Shown here: positions 15,922 to 24,854 of the stretch, in pieces
How the letters are laid out: each line of letters starts with the position of its first letter
How positions within the stretch are numbered: position 1 is the stretch's first letter
Source: Spirosoma radiotolerans
GTDB lineage: Bacteria > Bacteroidota > Bacteroidia > Cytophagales > Spirosomataceae
DNA length: 64,000 nucleotides
Assembly: GCF_000974425.1 (NCBI RefSeq)
Contig: NZ_CP010429.1
Coordinates: 1,798,001-1,862,000 of the forward strand
Reading direction: 5' to 3'
Position numbers and translations under genes: made by a program
The notes under the pieces: generated by a model
Told to the model about the DNA's origin: nothing
What the model saw: only the letters and a program-made list of their open reading frames with translations
The model's database searches: none

Positions 15922-18330
15922 TCATTCATCCGTCATCAACACTGCCTTCTTCCTGCGTTTATCGACAGTTAGCAGGAACGCTGGTAGCAGAATCAGGTTG
16001 GAAGCCATGCCCATAAGAAGAGTGATGGATACCAGAATACCCAGCGCAACAGTTCCCTGAAAGGTTGAAGCCGCAAAAATGGCGAACCCCGCAAACAGAA
16101 TCATAGCTGTATAAAACATGCTGATACCCGTATACCGAATCGTTTCCGATACGGCCCGGTCTAGGCTCAACTTCTGATTCCTCAGTTCATCGCGGTATTT
16201 TGTGATAAAATAAATCGTGCCATCCGACGATATGCCGAAAGCGATACTAAAAATTAAAATAGTCGATGGTTTCAGGTGAATGCCGCAAAAGCCCATAATA
16301 CCCGCCGTGACAAGCAGGGGCACTACACTAGGCAGGATAGCGATCAGACTTAGCCGAACATCACGCAGTAGAATGATCAGGATAACCGAAACCAGCAAAA
16401 TGGCCATAATCGTGCTCTCGGCCAGGTTGGTAAGCAGGTAATCGTTGCCCCGTGTGAACACTACGCTATTGCCAGTGATGTGGACATCATATTGATCGGC
16501 GGCTGCTACACGCTTGCCCGTTGTCCGGTCTATATTGAAAATAGAATCGGCTTTGGGCTGGAGTTCGTTCAGGAGCTGCGTTGTCCGAACTGTACCTACG
16601 TCGGGCATCTGGAAACTAATCCGGGTATACCGGAACGTGCTGTCCAGATAGGCTTTAAAGGCCAGTCCTCCGCCTGCGTTCTTGGCTCCCTTCAACTGCG
16701 GAGCATAATTGGCCAACTGGCTTAGTTCGAGTGCACCGGGCAATGCGTAATATTTGGGATCGCCACCGCGATAGGCTTGATAAAAAAACTTGACGGCTTC
16801 GACCAGAGACAGGGGCCGTGTAAACTCAGGATACTTACCAAATTCCCGTTCGAGCAACTTGATCTTTGTCAGTGTTTGGGGCGTTAATACCCGACCGGCC
16901 CGCTTGGCGTCGATACTCACCTCAAAAGGCATAACGCCCTTGAACCGGCTTTCGATAAACTTTAAATCGGTATAAATCGGGTCGTTTTTAGGCAGGTCGT
17001 CTACTACAAACCCAATTGGGTTGATCTGCAGGGCACCAACAATGGAAATCGCCGTTATGATCGCAATGAAGGTATAAATGGCCGTTCGGCGGGTGTGTAC
17101 TAAGGTATCGACCCAGCTCAGGAAACCACTGACCTGCCGACGTTCCAGATGGCCGCGCTGCCTGGGTGTGGGTGTGGTTAGGTAGCTGAAGATGATGGGT
17201 ACCAGGATGAGCGATACTGCGTAGGTCGTCATAATGCCCAACGCGGCTACCAGGCCAAATTGCACCAGCAGGGGACTGCCCGTGAAATAGAAGACGAAGA
17301 AGCCGATACTGGTCGTGATGTTGGCAAAAAAAGTCGTTTCCCCAACTTTCTCACTGGCAATCATCAGGGCGTCCTCTTTGCTACGATTCCGGTTCAGTTC
17401 CTCGTGGTATCGGTTGAGCAGGAAAATGACATTGGGCACCCCAATCACGATAATCAACGGTGGGATCAGCCCGGTCAGCAATGTAATATCGTAGCCAAGC
17501 AGAACAATATAACCCGTTGCCCAGATTACGCCGACGCCTACGACGGCAAGTGCCGACAGAACGACCGTTACTGAGCGGAAGAAATAGAATAAAATCAGGG
17601 CTGTCACCAGAAAGGCCAGCCCCAGAAACAAAAACATCTCTTTGCTGACTTTGGCCGTAAACTCGGTGCGGATATATGGCATTCCCGACATGTGAACCGT
17701 GCCGTCGGATGTGGCAGAAGCAACGGAACTAGTCTTAAGCGTATGGTTTCTGCCGAAGGAGTCGGCTACGGCTTCGACCTGCCGAACCAGTGAAATGCGA
17801 TTTTTGGTGTTAACAACCTTTTGGTCGAAGCTAATAGCCATCAGGTGCGCCTTGCCACTGCTGTCGGTTACCAGGTTGCGGTAAAAGGGCAAGGCGGCAA
17901 TATGCGTTTTCAGGCTGTCTAAGCCAAGCTGGGTCGTGAGCGGTTTCGGGACCAGCAGCCGAATACGAAACGTGCGAGCCGAATCGTCGCGGATAATGGT
18001 ATACAGGTTCGCGTTCGATACGACGTCTTTGATCCCGTCAATGCGCTTGATTTTCTGGCTTAGCGCATACCAGTCGTTGAAGAACCCGAGCTGGTACATA
18101 CTATCAGTTTCAATGGCCAGCACCATCACATTACCATCCTGTCCAAACCGTGATTTGAAGGCTTCGTAGTATTGATAATCGGGGTCAGTAACCGGCAAGA
18201 TCTTGGCCAGTTCGTAGGAGAGCTTGACCTTACTGGCCTTATAACCCATAAAGACAGTGCCGAGCAACACCGCCAGGACAAGTAGAATCCTATTTTTTAG
18301 AATAAAAGAAGAGATACTATGCCAAATCAT
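15922..18330 (-). CDS. RND/MMPL-superfamily exporter
   Basis: An 802-residue inner-membrane transporter with the two-fold RND layout: one N-terminal helix, a soluble domain of about 190 residues, five or six helices (for example FLFLGLAFLVTALILFYFF and then VIGVPNVIFLLNRYHEEL), a second soluble domain at about 440-640, and a second helix bundle with FSIAFGISSDGTIYFITKYR. It belongs to the MMPL / sterol-sensing-like branch (hydrophobe/lipid exporters) rather than the AcrB branch, which exceeds 1000 residues. No membrane-fusion or outer-membrane partner is adjacent, so lipid-type export is plausible. Substrate unknown. Confidence 0.9.
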   Translation of the reverse strand: MIWHSISSFILKNRILLVLAVLLGTVFMGYKASKVKLSYELAKILPVTDPDYQYYEAFKSRFGQDGNVMVLAIETDSMYQLGFFNDWYALSQKIKRIDGIKDVVSNANLYTIIRDDSARTFRIRLLVPKPLTTQLGLDSLKTHIAALPFYRNLVTDSSGKAHLMAISFDQKVVNTKNRISLVRQVEAVADSFGRNHTLKTSSVASATSDGTVHMSGMPYIRTEFTAKVSKEMFLFLGLAFLVTALILFYFFRSVTVVLSALAVVGVGVIWATGYIVLLGYDITLLTGLIPPLIIVIGVPNVIFLLNRYHEELNRNRSKEDALMIASEKVGETTFFANITTSIGFFVFYFTGSPLLVQFGLVAALGIMTTYAVSLILVPIIFSYLTTPTPRQRGHLERRQVSGFLSWVDTLVHTRRTAIYTFIAIITAISIVGALQINPIGFVVDDLPKNDPIYTDLKFIESRFKGVMPFEVSIDAKRAGRVLTPQTLTKIKLLEREFGKYPEFTRPLSLVEAVKFFYQAYRGGDPKYYALPGALELSQLANYAPQLKGAKNAGGGLAFKAYLDSTFRYTRISFQMPDVGTVRTTQLLNELQPKADSIFNIDRTTGKRVAAADQYDVHITGNSVVFTRGNDYLLTNLAESTIMAILLVSVILIILLRDVRLSLIAILPSVVPLLVTAGIMGFCGIHLKPSTILIFSIAFGISSDGTIYFITKYRDELRNQKLSLDRAVSETIRYTGISMFYTAMILFAGFAIFAASTFQGTVALGILVSITLLMGMASNLILLPAFLLTVDKRRKKAVLMTDE

Positions 18331-18694
18331 ACCTGATTAACGCGAAATAAGTCCGCAAGGTACATAAAAACAGTGGCCTAACAGGAATACCGTTGCCGTT
18401 TAGCAGACTAAGTGGATTGAACAAACTGGGCGCCTTAGTCATAAAATGACTAACCGATCGTGTAACTAAAATTGGGGGTAAGTATGTAAATGAGGTGGCA
18501 TTGGATGGGATAATATATAGGGTATTTTCAATAGAAAATAGGCTATAATATAGATTGATAGAAATAAAATTTGTTTCTCATCCATCAGAGCTGATTAAGA
18601 CGATTAAAATCAGCGGTTAAGCCAAACAAAAGGGCTTACAACGCGATTATACGGATAGACTTTGTAGTAACAAATTATTCCCACTATCAACCGT
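18331..18694. other. Divergent intergenic region between exporter and glycosyltransferase
   Basis: A 364-bp AT-rich region holding the two divergent promoters. A -7-like sequence (TAGACTTTG, spacing one base off the consensus TAnnTTTG) is near 18655, about 35 bp before the glycosyltransferase ATG. No small gene or stable hairpin was seen. Confidence 0.4.
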
Positions 18695-21061
18695 ATGGCA
18701 ACTCACACGAACCGACCCAGCATGATCAATTATAAACACGATGATCAAACAGAAACGGAGGCATCCATGTGGGGTCATAATCCTAAAAATGTAGCGTTTA
18801 TTGGCGATTATCTCCCACGTCAATGCGGAATCGCTACGTTTACATCAGATCTCTACCTGTCTTACGATTCATTTATACCTGATTCCAGGGCATTGGTTGT
18901 ATCCGTTAACGATACACCCGACGGTTACGACTACCCTTCTGAAGTGCGGTATGATTTCTACCAGCACGATCATAACGCGTACAAAAAAGCAGCTGAATTC
19001 CTGAATTCAAAAGACGTTGATGTCGTTTGCCTGCAGCACGAGTATGGCATCTATGGTGGCCCGGCCGGTAATTATGTTCTGACGTTGCTTCGCAACCTGA
19101 CGATGCCCATTGTAACCACCTTTCATACCATTCTGAAAGACCCCAACGAAGACCAGTTGCTGGTGCTCAAAAGCATCGCCGATTTGTCGTCCCGGGTGGT
19201 TTGTATGTCGGAGAAAGGACGCGATTTTTTGATAAACATCTACGAAATACCCGAAGAGAAAATCGACCTTATTCCGCACGGTATTCCAGACATGCCGTTC
19301 GTTGATCCGCATTTCTTTAAGGATAAGTTCGGTATGGAGGGCAAGCAAACGTTATTGACGTTTGGTCTGCTGTCGCCCAATAAGGGAATTGAAAACGTAA
19401 TTCGGGCGCTGCCCCGAATCGTTGAACAAAACCCGAATGTCGTTTATATGGTGTTGGGCGCCACCCATCCTAATTTGATAAAACACGAAGGGGAAGTCTA
19501 CCGGGATAGCCTGAAAAAACTAGCCCAGGATTGTGGCGTTCGCGATAATGTCCGGTTCTACAATCAGTTTGTAGAATTGGACGGGCTGCTGGAATACCTG
19601 GGTGCGGCTGATATTTATATTACGCCATACTTGAACCCGGCTCAGATCACCTCCGGAACCCTATCCTACGCGTTTGGTTGTGGCAAGGCCGTTGTATCAA
19701 CGCCTTATTGGCACGCTGAAGAATTGCTGGCCGATGGTCGGGGCGTTTTGGTTCCCTTTGGGGATTCAGACGCGATTGCTACCGAAATCATCGACCTGCT
19801 CAGCGATGAGTCGCGACGGCATCAGATTCGGAAAAAAGCGTATCTGATGGGCCGCGAAATGATTTGGGAACGCGCCATACAGGCCTATGCCAACTCGTTT
19901 GCTCATGCCCGGCAGGAGCGCATGAGTACGGTCAATAACCAGGCCGTCTACGCAGTTGGGGCACACAGTAGTCTGGTCTTTAAGTTGCCCGTTGTCCGGC
20001 TCGATCACCTGTTTCGCCTGACAGATTCGACCGGCATCATCCAGCACGCCCGTCACCATCTGCCCTTTTATGACGAAGGGTACTGCACCGACGACAATGC
20101 TCGGGCGCTGATTTTGGCACTGACACTTCAAAGTGCTGGTCTGGGTGACCAAAAGCTAGCTAAAGCGGCAGATAATTATTGTGCGTTTATCAACCATGCG
20201 TATACGGACGATCACCGGCGTTTCCGAAACTTTATGAGTTACGACCGTCGCTGGCTTGAGGAATTTGGTTCTGATGACAGTACCGGCCGTACCATCTGGG
20301 CGTTGGGTACCTGCATTGGCCGGTCGGCCGACCGGAACACGGTTACGTGGGCCATGAGCTTGTTCGAAAAGGTGTTGCCAACGGTTGTTTCTATGTCGTC
20401 TCCCCGTTCGTGGGCGTTTGCACTGCTGGGTATTTACGAGTACCAGAAGAAATTCAACGACGACCGGCTGGCTAAAACAATTGAACGTCAGTTGCTCGAT
20501 AAGCTTACCTTCCGCTACACAGAAACCGCTACGGAAGACTGGCCCTGGTTCGAGAATACGCTCTCGTATGACAATGCCGTTCTGGCGCATGTGCTGATTC
20601 GGTCGAACGATAAACATTTGGTCGATATTGGGTTGAACTCCTTACGCTGGCTGGTGGGTCTACAAACATCGCCACATGGCCAGTTCCAGCCTATTGGCTC
20701 GAATGGTTTCTATACGAAAGGGCAAAACCGCGCTTATTTCGATCAGCAACCGCTGGAAGCGCAAAGTACAATCTCTGCTTGTCTGGCCGCTTTTGCCGCT
20801 ACGGGTGAGGATGAATGGCATCGAACCGCTATCCGAATCTTTAAATGGTTTACGGGCTACAATGACCTGGGTTTGCCTCTTTACGACCAGCAAACAGGCG
20901 GCTGCCGGGATGGCCTGCACATCGACCGGGTTAACCAGAACCAAGGTGCTGAATCTACGCTGTCTTATTTATTAGCGTTGGCCGATTTATATACCAGCCA
21001 GAGGCAACGGTCTGATGTAAAGCCGGTTAATGTAGCAATGCCCGCTATGCTAAATGGGTAA
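18695..21061 (+). CDS. Two-domain GT4 glycosyltransferase with C-terminal alpha/alpha-toroid domain
   Basis: A 788-residue cytoplasmic protein. Residues about 30-400 are a GT-B fold, family GT4: IGDYLPRQCGIATFTSDLY at the N-domain, TFGLLSPNKGIENVIRALP in the nucleotide-sugar domain, and the donor-site E-x7-E region replaced by NPAQITSGTLSYAFGCGK. Residues about 430-770 form a helical domain rich in Trp/Tyr (YCTDDNARALILALTL, EDWPWFENTLSYDNAVL, RDGLHIDRVNQNQGAEST) like the alpha/alpha toroids of glycoside hydrolases. The GH130 gene follows 133 bp downstream in the same direction, suggesting that one builds and the other cleaves or phosphorolyses the same (probably manno-) glycan. Polymer identity unknown. 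Confidence 0.88.
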   Translation: MATHTNRPSMINYKHDDQTETEASMWGHNPKNVAFIGDYLPRQCGIATFTSDLYLSYDSFIPDSRALVVSVNDTPDGYDYPSEVRYDFYQHDHNAYKKAAEFLNSKDVDVVCLQHEYGIYGGPAGNYVLTLLRNLTMPIVTTFHTILKDPNEDQLLVLKSIADLSSRVVCMSEKGRDFLINIYEIPEEKIDLIPHGIPDMPFVDPHFFKDKFGMEGKQTLLTFGLLSPNKGIENVIRALPRIVEQNPNVVYMVLGATHPNLIKHEGEVYRDSLKKLAQDCGVRDNVRFYNQFVELDGLLEYLGAADIYITPYLNPAQITSGTLSYAFGCGKAVVSTPYWHAEELLADGRGVLVPFGDSDAIATEIIDLLSDESRRHQIRKKAYLMGREMIWERAIQAYANSFAHARQERMSTVNNQAVYAVGAHSSLVFKLPVVRLDHLFRLTDSTGIIQHARHHLPFYDEGYCTDDNARALILALTLQSAGLGDQKLAKAADNYCAFINHAYTDDHRRFRNFMSYDRRWLEEFGSDDSTGRTIWALGTCIGRSADRNTVTWAMSLFEKVLPTVVSMSSPRSWAFALLGIYEYQKKFNDDRLAKTIERQLLDKLTFRYTETATEDWPWFENTLSYDNAVLAHVLIRSNDKHLVDIGLNSLRWLVGLQTSPHGQFQPIGSNGFYTKGQNRAYFDQQPLEAQSTISACLAAFAATGEDEWHRTAIRIFKWFTGYNDLGLPLYDQQTGGCRDGLHIDRVNQNQGAESTLSYLLALADLYTSQRQRSDVKPVNVAMPAMLNG

Positions 21062-21194
21062 GTAAAGAAGAAAGATAATAAGTTAGTGAGTGATTAAGTT
21101 GTAAGGAGTAAGTGATGTGTGAAGCAGTGTTTACCCTTTGTGCAGGAATAACTTACTAACAGGCAATTAGTCATTCACTAACGTATTGATATTA

Positions 21195-22685
21195 ATGAGT
21201 ATAAAAGCCACCCGAACGGGCATTGTTCTCCGGCCAGATCCAACCCGCGTTCTCTTTCGTCCTTTTGATTTAGGCAGTACGACCCGGACCCTGAAGATTG
21301 TGGCTCGTGTGGGTAGTATGACCGATGAAGAGGCCGAACAAAAGCTGGATGAGGTCATTCGTGAATTCGGTGGTCGGCACTACAAACTCGAACGCTTTCT
21401 ACTGAATCGGTTCGAGCAGATAAAGCCCCATTTGCTGACCGATGAGCCACTCACCGAAGACCGAAAGCTGCTGCTGGGTGCGTATTTCACCATGGAATAC
21501 TCGCTCGAATCGGCTGCATTGTTCAACCCATCCATGATCTGGCACCCCGACCAGACCAATGTTCCCCCCGGTTATAAACGCTTTATCCTGAGTCTGCGGG
21601 CAACAGGAGAGGGCCACGTTTCATCGATCTCGTTTCGGATGGGGTACATCGATGAGACCGGAAAAATTGTCTTACGGCAACCGTCCCGGTATGTGACATC
21701 GCCCGAAATTGTACCGAATCATCGGTTCAACCGGACGCTGTTTGAGCGTAAACTTTATGAGCTACGGCTGGAAAACAGCATTCAGGAGAAAATGATGGTG
21801 GGGCTGGGTGACGAATTCAGCCTGTCGGAACTGGAAGCGCAGATTAAGCGCGTATCAGCGCAGTACCGCTACAATGCCGAGTACGACACCATTGCCAGTG
21901 GCTTACTGGCGCTGGCCAAGTCGAATTACGAAATTCACTTCGACGATGACCAAAGCCTCGACGAGCGGTGTATTTTCCCCACCTCGCCAAATGAGACGAA
22001 TGGAATTGAAGATGCACGTTTTGTGCAGTTTACCGACGACAATGGCGAGGTAACTTTTTATGCCACCTATACCGCTTACAATGGCCGGGTCACATTTCCG
22101 CAATTGCTGGAGACGAAAGACTTCACCCACTTCAGCGTAAGCACGCTGAATGGAGCCGAAGTATCCAACAAAGGGATGGCGTTGTTTCCCCGTAAGATCG
22201 GTGGCAAATATGCCATGATCTCGCGCCAGGATGGTGAGAATATTTACCTGATGTATTCCGATGATCTTTACTTCTGGCAGACGAAAGAACTCATTCTAAA
22301 ACCTACCTACAACTGGGAATATGTGCAACTGGGCAACTGCGGGTCGCCCATTGAAACCGAAGCGGGTTGGTTGGTCCTGAGTCACGGTGTTGGGCCTATG
22401 CGTAAATACGCTATTGGTGCGTTCCTGCTCGACCTCAACGATCCCTGCAAGGTGATTGGCCGCACCAGCGAACCCATTTTGAGCCCCGACGAAAACGAGC
22501 GGGAAGGCTATGTGCCCAATGTTGTTTACAGTTGCGGAGGCCTCATCAATAATGGCGAACTCATTATTCCATATGCCATGGCCGACTACGCCAGTAGCTT
22601 TGCGACGGTGAATGTAGCCGAATTGCTGGCCGAACTGACTGGGCAAAGCAAAACAGAAACGATAGCGGCCGAAGTTCAGGTATAA
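21195..22685 (+). CDS. GH130 family mannoside phosphorylase/hydrolase
   Basis: A 496-residue enzyme of glycoside hydrolase family 130 (five-bladed beta-propeller): FNPSMIWHPDQTN, IHFDDDQSLDERCIFPTSP, NGIEDARFVQF, KGMALFPRKIGGKYAMISRQ, LGNCGSPIETEAGWLVLSHG and YVPNVVYSCGG are characteristic. GH130 members split beta-mannosidic bonds by phosphorolysis or, in some subfamilies, hydrolysis; the N-terminal extension of about 100 residues fits the larger subfamilies with beta-1,2-mannoside activity. No signal peptide, hence intracellular. ATG 21195 is preferred to TTG 21186. It is the partner of the upstream GT4-toroid gene and is followed by a 48-bp palindromic terminator. Confidence 0.88.
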   Translation: MSIKATRTGIVLRPDPTRVLFRPFDLGSTTRTLKIVARVGSMTDEEAEQKLDEVIREFGGRHYKLERFLLNRFEQIKPHLLTDEPLTEDRKLLLGAYFTMEYSLESAALFNPSMIWHPDQTNVPPGYKRFILSLRATGEGHVSSISFRMGYIDETGKIVLRQPSRYVTSPEIVPNHRFNRTLFERKLYELRLENSIQEKMMVGLGDEFSLSELEAQIKRVSAQYRYNAEYDTIASGLLALAKSNYEIHFDDDQSLDERCIFPTSPNETNGIEDARFVQFTDDNGEVTFYATYTAYNGRVTFPQLLETKDFTHFSVSTLNGAEVSNKGMALFPRKIGGKYAMISRQDGENIYLMYSDDLYFWQTKELILKPTYNWEYVQLGNCGSPIETEAGWLVLSHGVGPMRKYAIGAFLLDLNDPCKVIGRTSEPILSPDENEREGYVPNVVYSCGGLINNGELIIPYAMADYASSFATVNVAELLAELTGQSKTETIAAEVQV

Positions 22686-22723
22686 CTGTACCCACAAGCT
22701 TCAGTCCATAAACACAAATCTTA

Positions 22724-22771
22724 TAGTACAAAAAAGCCCCGTTACGATCGTAACGGGGCTTTTTTGTACTA
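22724..22771. terminator. Bidirectional terminator, perfect 48-bp palindrome
   Basis: The 48 bases are an exact self-complementary palindrome centred on CGATCG, with the core AAAAAAGCCCCGTTACG / CGTAACGGGGCTTTTTT. It separates the GH130 gene from the convergent DUF1735 gene. Confidence 0.9.
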
Positions 22772-22782
22772 TGACTCACCGC

Positions 22783-23301
22783 TTATTTCGCGCGTGAAAC
22801 GACCAGAATTTGTGTATGGTAATTCGCACTGATCACAACATTGCTGGGTACCGTTGTGATGCTCAGTGGGACGGCGTAGGGACCGCCCGTAGCGGGAATC
22901 TGCGTACCGATAAAGTTCACATTAACCGTTGCAATCCGCTGGCCTGCGGCAACCGTCACCATAGGGTTGGTTAGCTGGAAAGCCGCGGCTGGCAAAAGCG
23001 TATAACTGGTTTTGTTGGCTGTATTGTAAGCTGTCAGAGCGGCCTGGTCAATCGCAACCGTGACCGGAACATCCTGTGTTGGCGGGTTCGGCGACGCGAT
23101 GTTGATATCAACGGGCGCTACGAGTGACGAACTGGCTGCAGACACGGTTACCGTTTTCAGTATGCTCCGGTTAGCCACATAAGGAATTTCAGCTACGTAG
23201 CCAGCACTGGCAAAATCGACAAAATGTTCATCGTCTTTGAGGCACGAAGTCAGACCAACTGCCAAACTCGCGGCCACGATAATATTAAAAATTTTTTTCA
23301 T
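22783..23301 (-). CDS. DUF1735-domain lipoprotein of a SusC/D operon
   Basis: A 172-residue surface lipoprotein: MKKIFNIIVAASLAVGLTSC gives a standard signal with lipobox GLTSC. The mature part is all-beta, with ITVAIDQAAL-like and SYTLLPAAAFQL segments characteristic of the DUF1735 domain (PVTVAIDQAALTAYN). DUF1735 proteins are surface glycan-binding-type partners of SusC/SusD pairs, so ligand capture is likely. ATG 23301 is preferred because it starts the signal peptide; an upstream ATG at 23328 overlaps the susD stop (TAATG) and would add nine residues. Last gene of the three-gene leftward operon. Confidence 0.85.
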   Translation of the reverse strand: MKKIFNIIVAASLAVGLTSCLKDDEHFVDFASAGYVAEIPYVANRSILKTVTVSAASSSLVAPVDINIASPNPPTQDVPVTVAIDQAALTAYNTANKTSYTLLPAAAFQLTNPMVTVAAGQRIATVNVNFIGTQIPATGGPYAVPLSITTVPSNVVISANYHTQILVVSRAK

Positions 23302-23327
23302 GGTTATTTGCTTGTTTTGGTTAGGCA

Positions 23328-24833
23328 TTACTTCTCCCAGAAGATTTTGCTCGTAAACTGATTGATCGTACCCTGAGCGCCAACATTGGCAGCGTTCGTG
23401 CTGTATTCTGATGTTGGATACAATAGGCGAAACGGAATTTGCCGCACCGTCGTACTGGGGTCCTGCGAAATCGGAATGTTAGTTGGCAACCCTAAACGCC
23501 GGTAATCTGACCAGGCTTCGAAGGGGGCTGTTCCGTTTTCCGATGCCCATTTCTGGGTAATGATCGCTTCGATCTTATTGGTCGACGCTTCCCAGTTTAC
23601 GTTTGCTACGCCAGCCTGCGAATAATAAGCCGTTGCTTCGGCCGCCGTACGCCCAACATTAATGAACGACTCCGAGATGGCCGCCTGATACAATGTTTTC
23701 GGATCACCCGTAATCCAGCCTCGTTGTGCGGCTTCGGCCTGCATGAACAGGCTTTCGTGCGATTGCAGGATAGGGGAGTTTTGCGAAACGTTCTTCAATA
23801 CACCTGGGCCAATGTCAGATACCTGACTATTTACCAACACATCGGTAGTGCCAAAAAGAGTACCATTGAAGTTATTGGTTGAACCCGCTACAGGCCGGTA
23901 ATAAGCGCCTAAACGAGGATCATTCGTGCTTTTATAGAACGTAATCCCGTACAGATTTCCCTTATACTGGTTGTTAAGCGTTGTCGGGTTGCCATTGATA
24001 GCGTAGAAGGCACCAAACAGTGGGTTTTGCAGGTTTTGTGAATTTGAATAACCCGGATTGACCGCTGCATTTTCGCCCGCGCCTAGGAAGCCATAGCCTG
24101 ATGCTTTAATGGTCGCTAACTGCGTCTGAATAAACGAAGCCCGATCCGCCTTCTCTGACTGGCGGAGCAGCATGCGCAACTTCAGGGTATTGCCGAACTT
24201 GAGCCATTTAGAGATATCGCCCTGGAACATAATGTCGTTGGGCCCAGGATTCAGGGTACCATCGCCTTTGGCGAGCAACGCCATACCTGCATCAATTTGC
24301 TTGAAGAGGTCCTCATAAATAGCCTGTGCTTTGTCGTAAGTAGGCAGAATAGTGGTTGTGCCCTGTAAGGCCGATGTGTAAGGAACATCTCCGTAGGTAT
24401 CGACCAGAAGCTGGAAATGCAGGGCTTTCATAATTTTGGCCATACCCTGCAACAGCGGCTGGCCCAATGTGGCAGCCTGCGTATCGACGTAGTTATAGTT
24501 TTTCAGGTTGAGGTATGCGCTCGACCAGATACTATTGTTGAAGCCCTGCGTAAACTGGTAGTTTTTATCCGACGTAGCGATCGAATAGTTGCCGCTCCAG
24601 TTCCAGTAGCCCATCCACAGGTTCAGAAAATAAAAGTTACCAGCGACACCACTCGGGGTGTTCCCCGTGAGGTACCAGCCTGTAGTGGCCAGCGCATCGG
24701 GCAGCACCAACTGAGGAGTGGCTGCCGTTACCTGGTTTGGGTTATTATTAACTTCCAGGTAGTCCTTGCAACCCGTCATTACCATCAACAGCCCGGCAAG
24801 TATGCCAGCTGTTAGTCGTTTTATATGAATCAT
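23328..24833 (-). CDS. SusD/RagB-like nutrient-binding lipoprotein
   Basis: A 501-residue SusD-like (SusD_2 type) surface lipoprotein that forms the lid of the neighbouring SusC. The signal ends in the lipobox VMTGC (Cys22), followed by KDYLEVNNNPNQ, common to this branch. TPR-like helices are visible (LQGMAKIMKALHFQLLVD, then TYGDVPYTSAL), and the C-terminal FEAWSDYRRLGLPT and FTSKIFWEK are family hallmarks. Gene order susC, susD, DUF1735 with a 21-bp gap from susC indicates one operon. The ligand is unknown. Confidence 0.93.
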   Translation of the reverse strand: MIHIKRLTAGILAGLLMVMTGCKDYLEVNNNPNQVTAATPQLVLPDALATTGWYLTGNTPSGVAGNFYFLNLWMGYWNWSGNYSIATSDKNYQFTQGFNNSIWSSAYLNLKNYNYVDTQAATLGQPLLQGMAKIMKALHFQLLVDTYGDVPYTSALQGTTTILPTYDKAQAIYEDLFKQIDAGMALLAKGDGTLNPGPNDIMFQGDISKWLKFGNTLKLRMLLRQSEKADRASFIQTQLATIKASGYGFLGAGENAAVNPGYSNSQNLQNPLFGAFYAINGNPTTLNNQYKGNLYGITFYKSTNDPRLGAYYRPVAGSTNNFNGTLFGTTDVLVNSQVSDIGPGVLKNVSQNSPILQSHESLFMQAEAAQRGWITGDPKTLYQAAISESFINVGRTAAEATAYYSQAGVANVNWEASTNKIEAIITQKWASENGTAPFEAWSDYRRLGLPTNIPISQDPSTTVRQIPFRLLYPTSEYSTNAANVGAQGTINQFTSKIFWEK

Positions 24834-24854
24834 TGTTGTTTGCTGAATTAAAGA

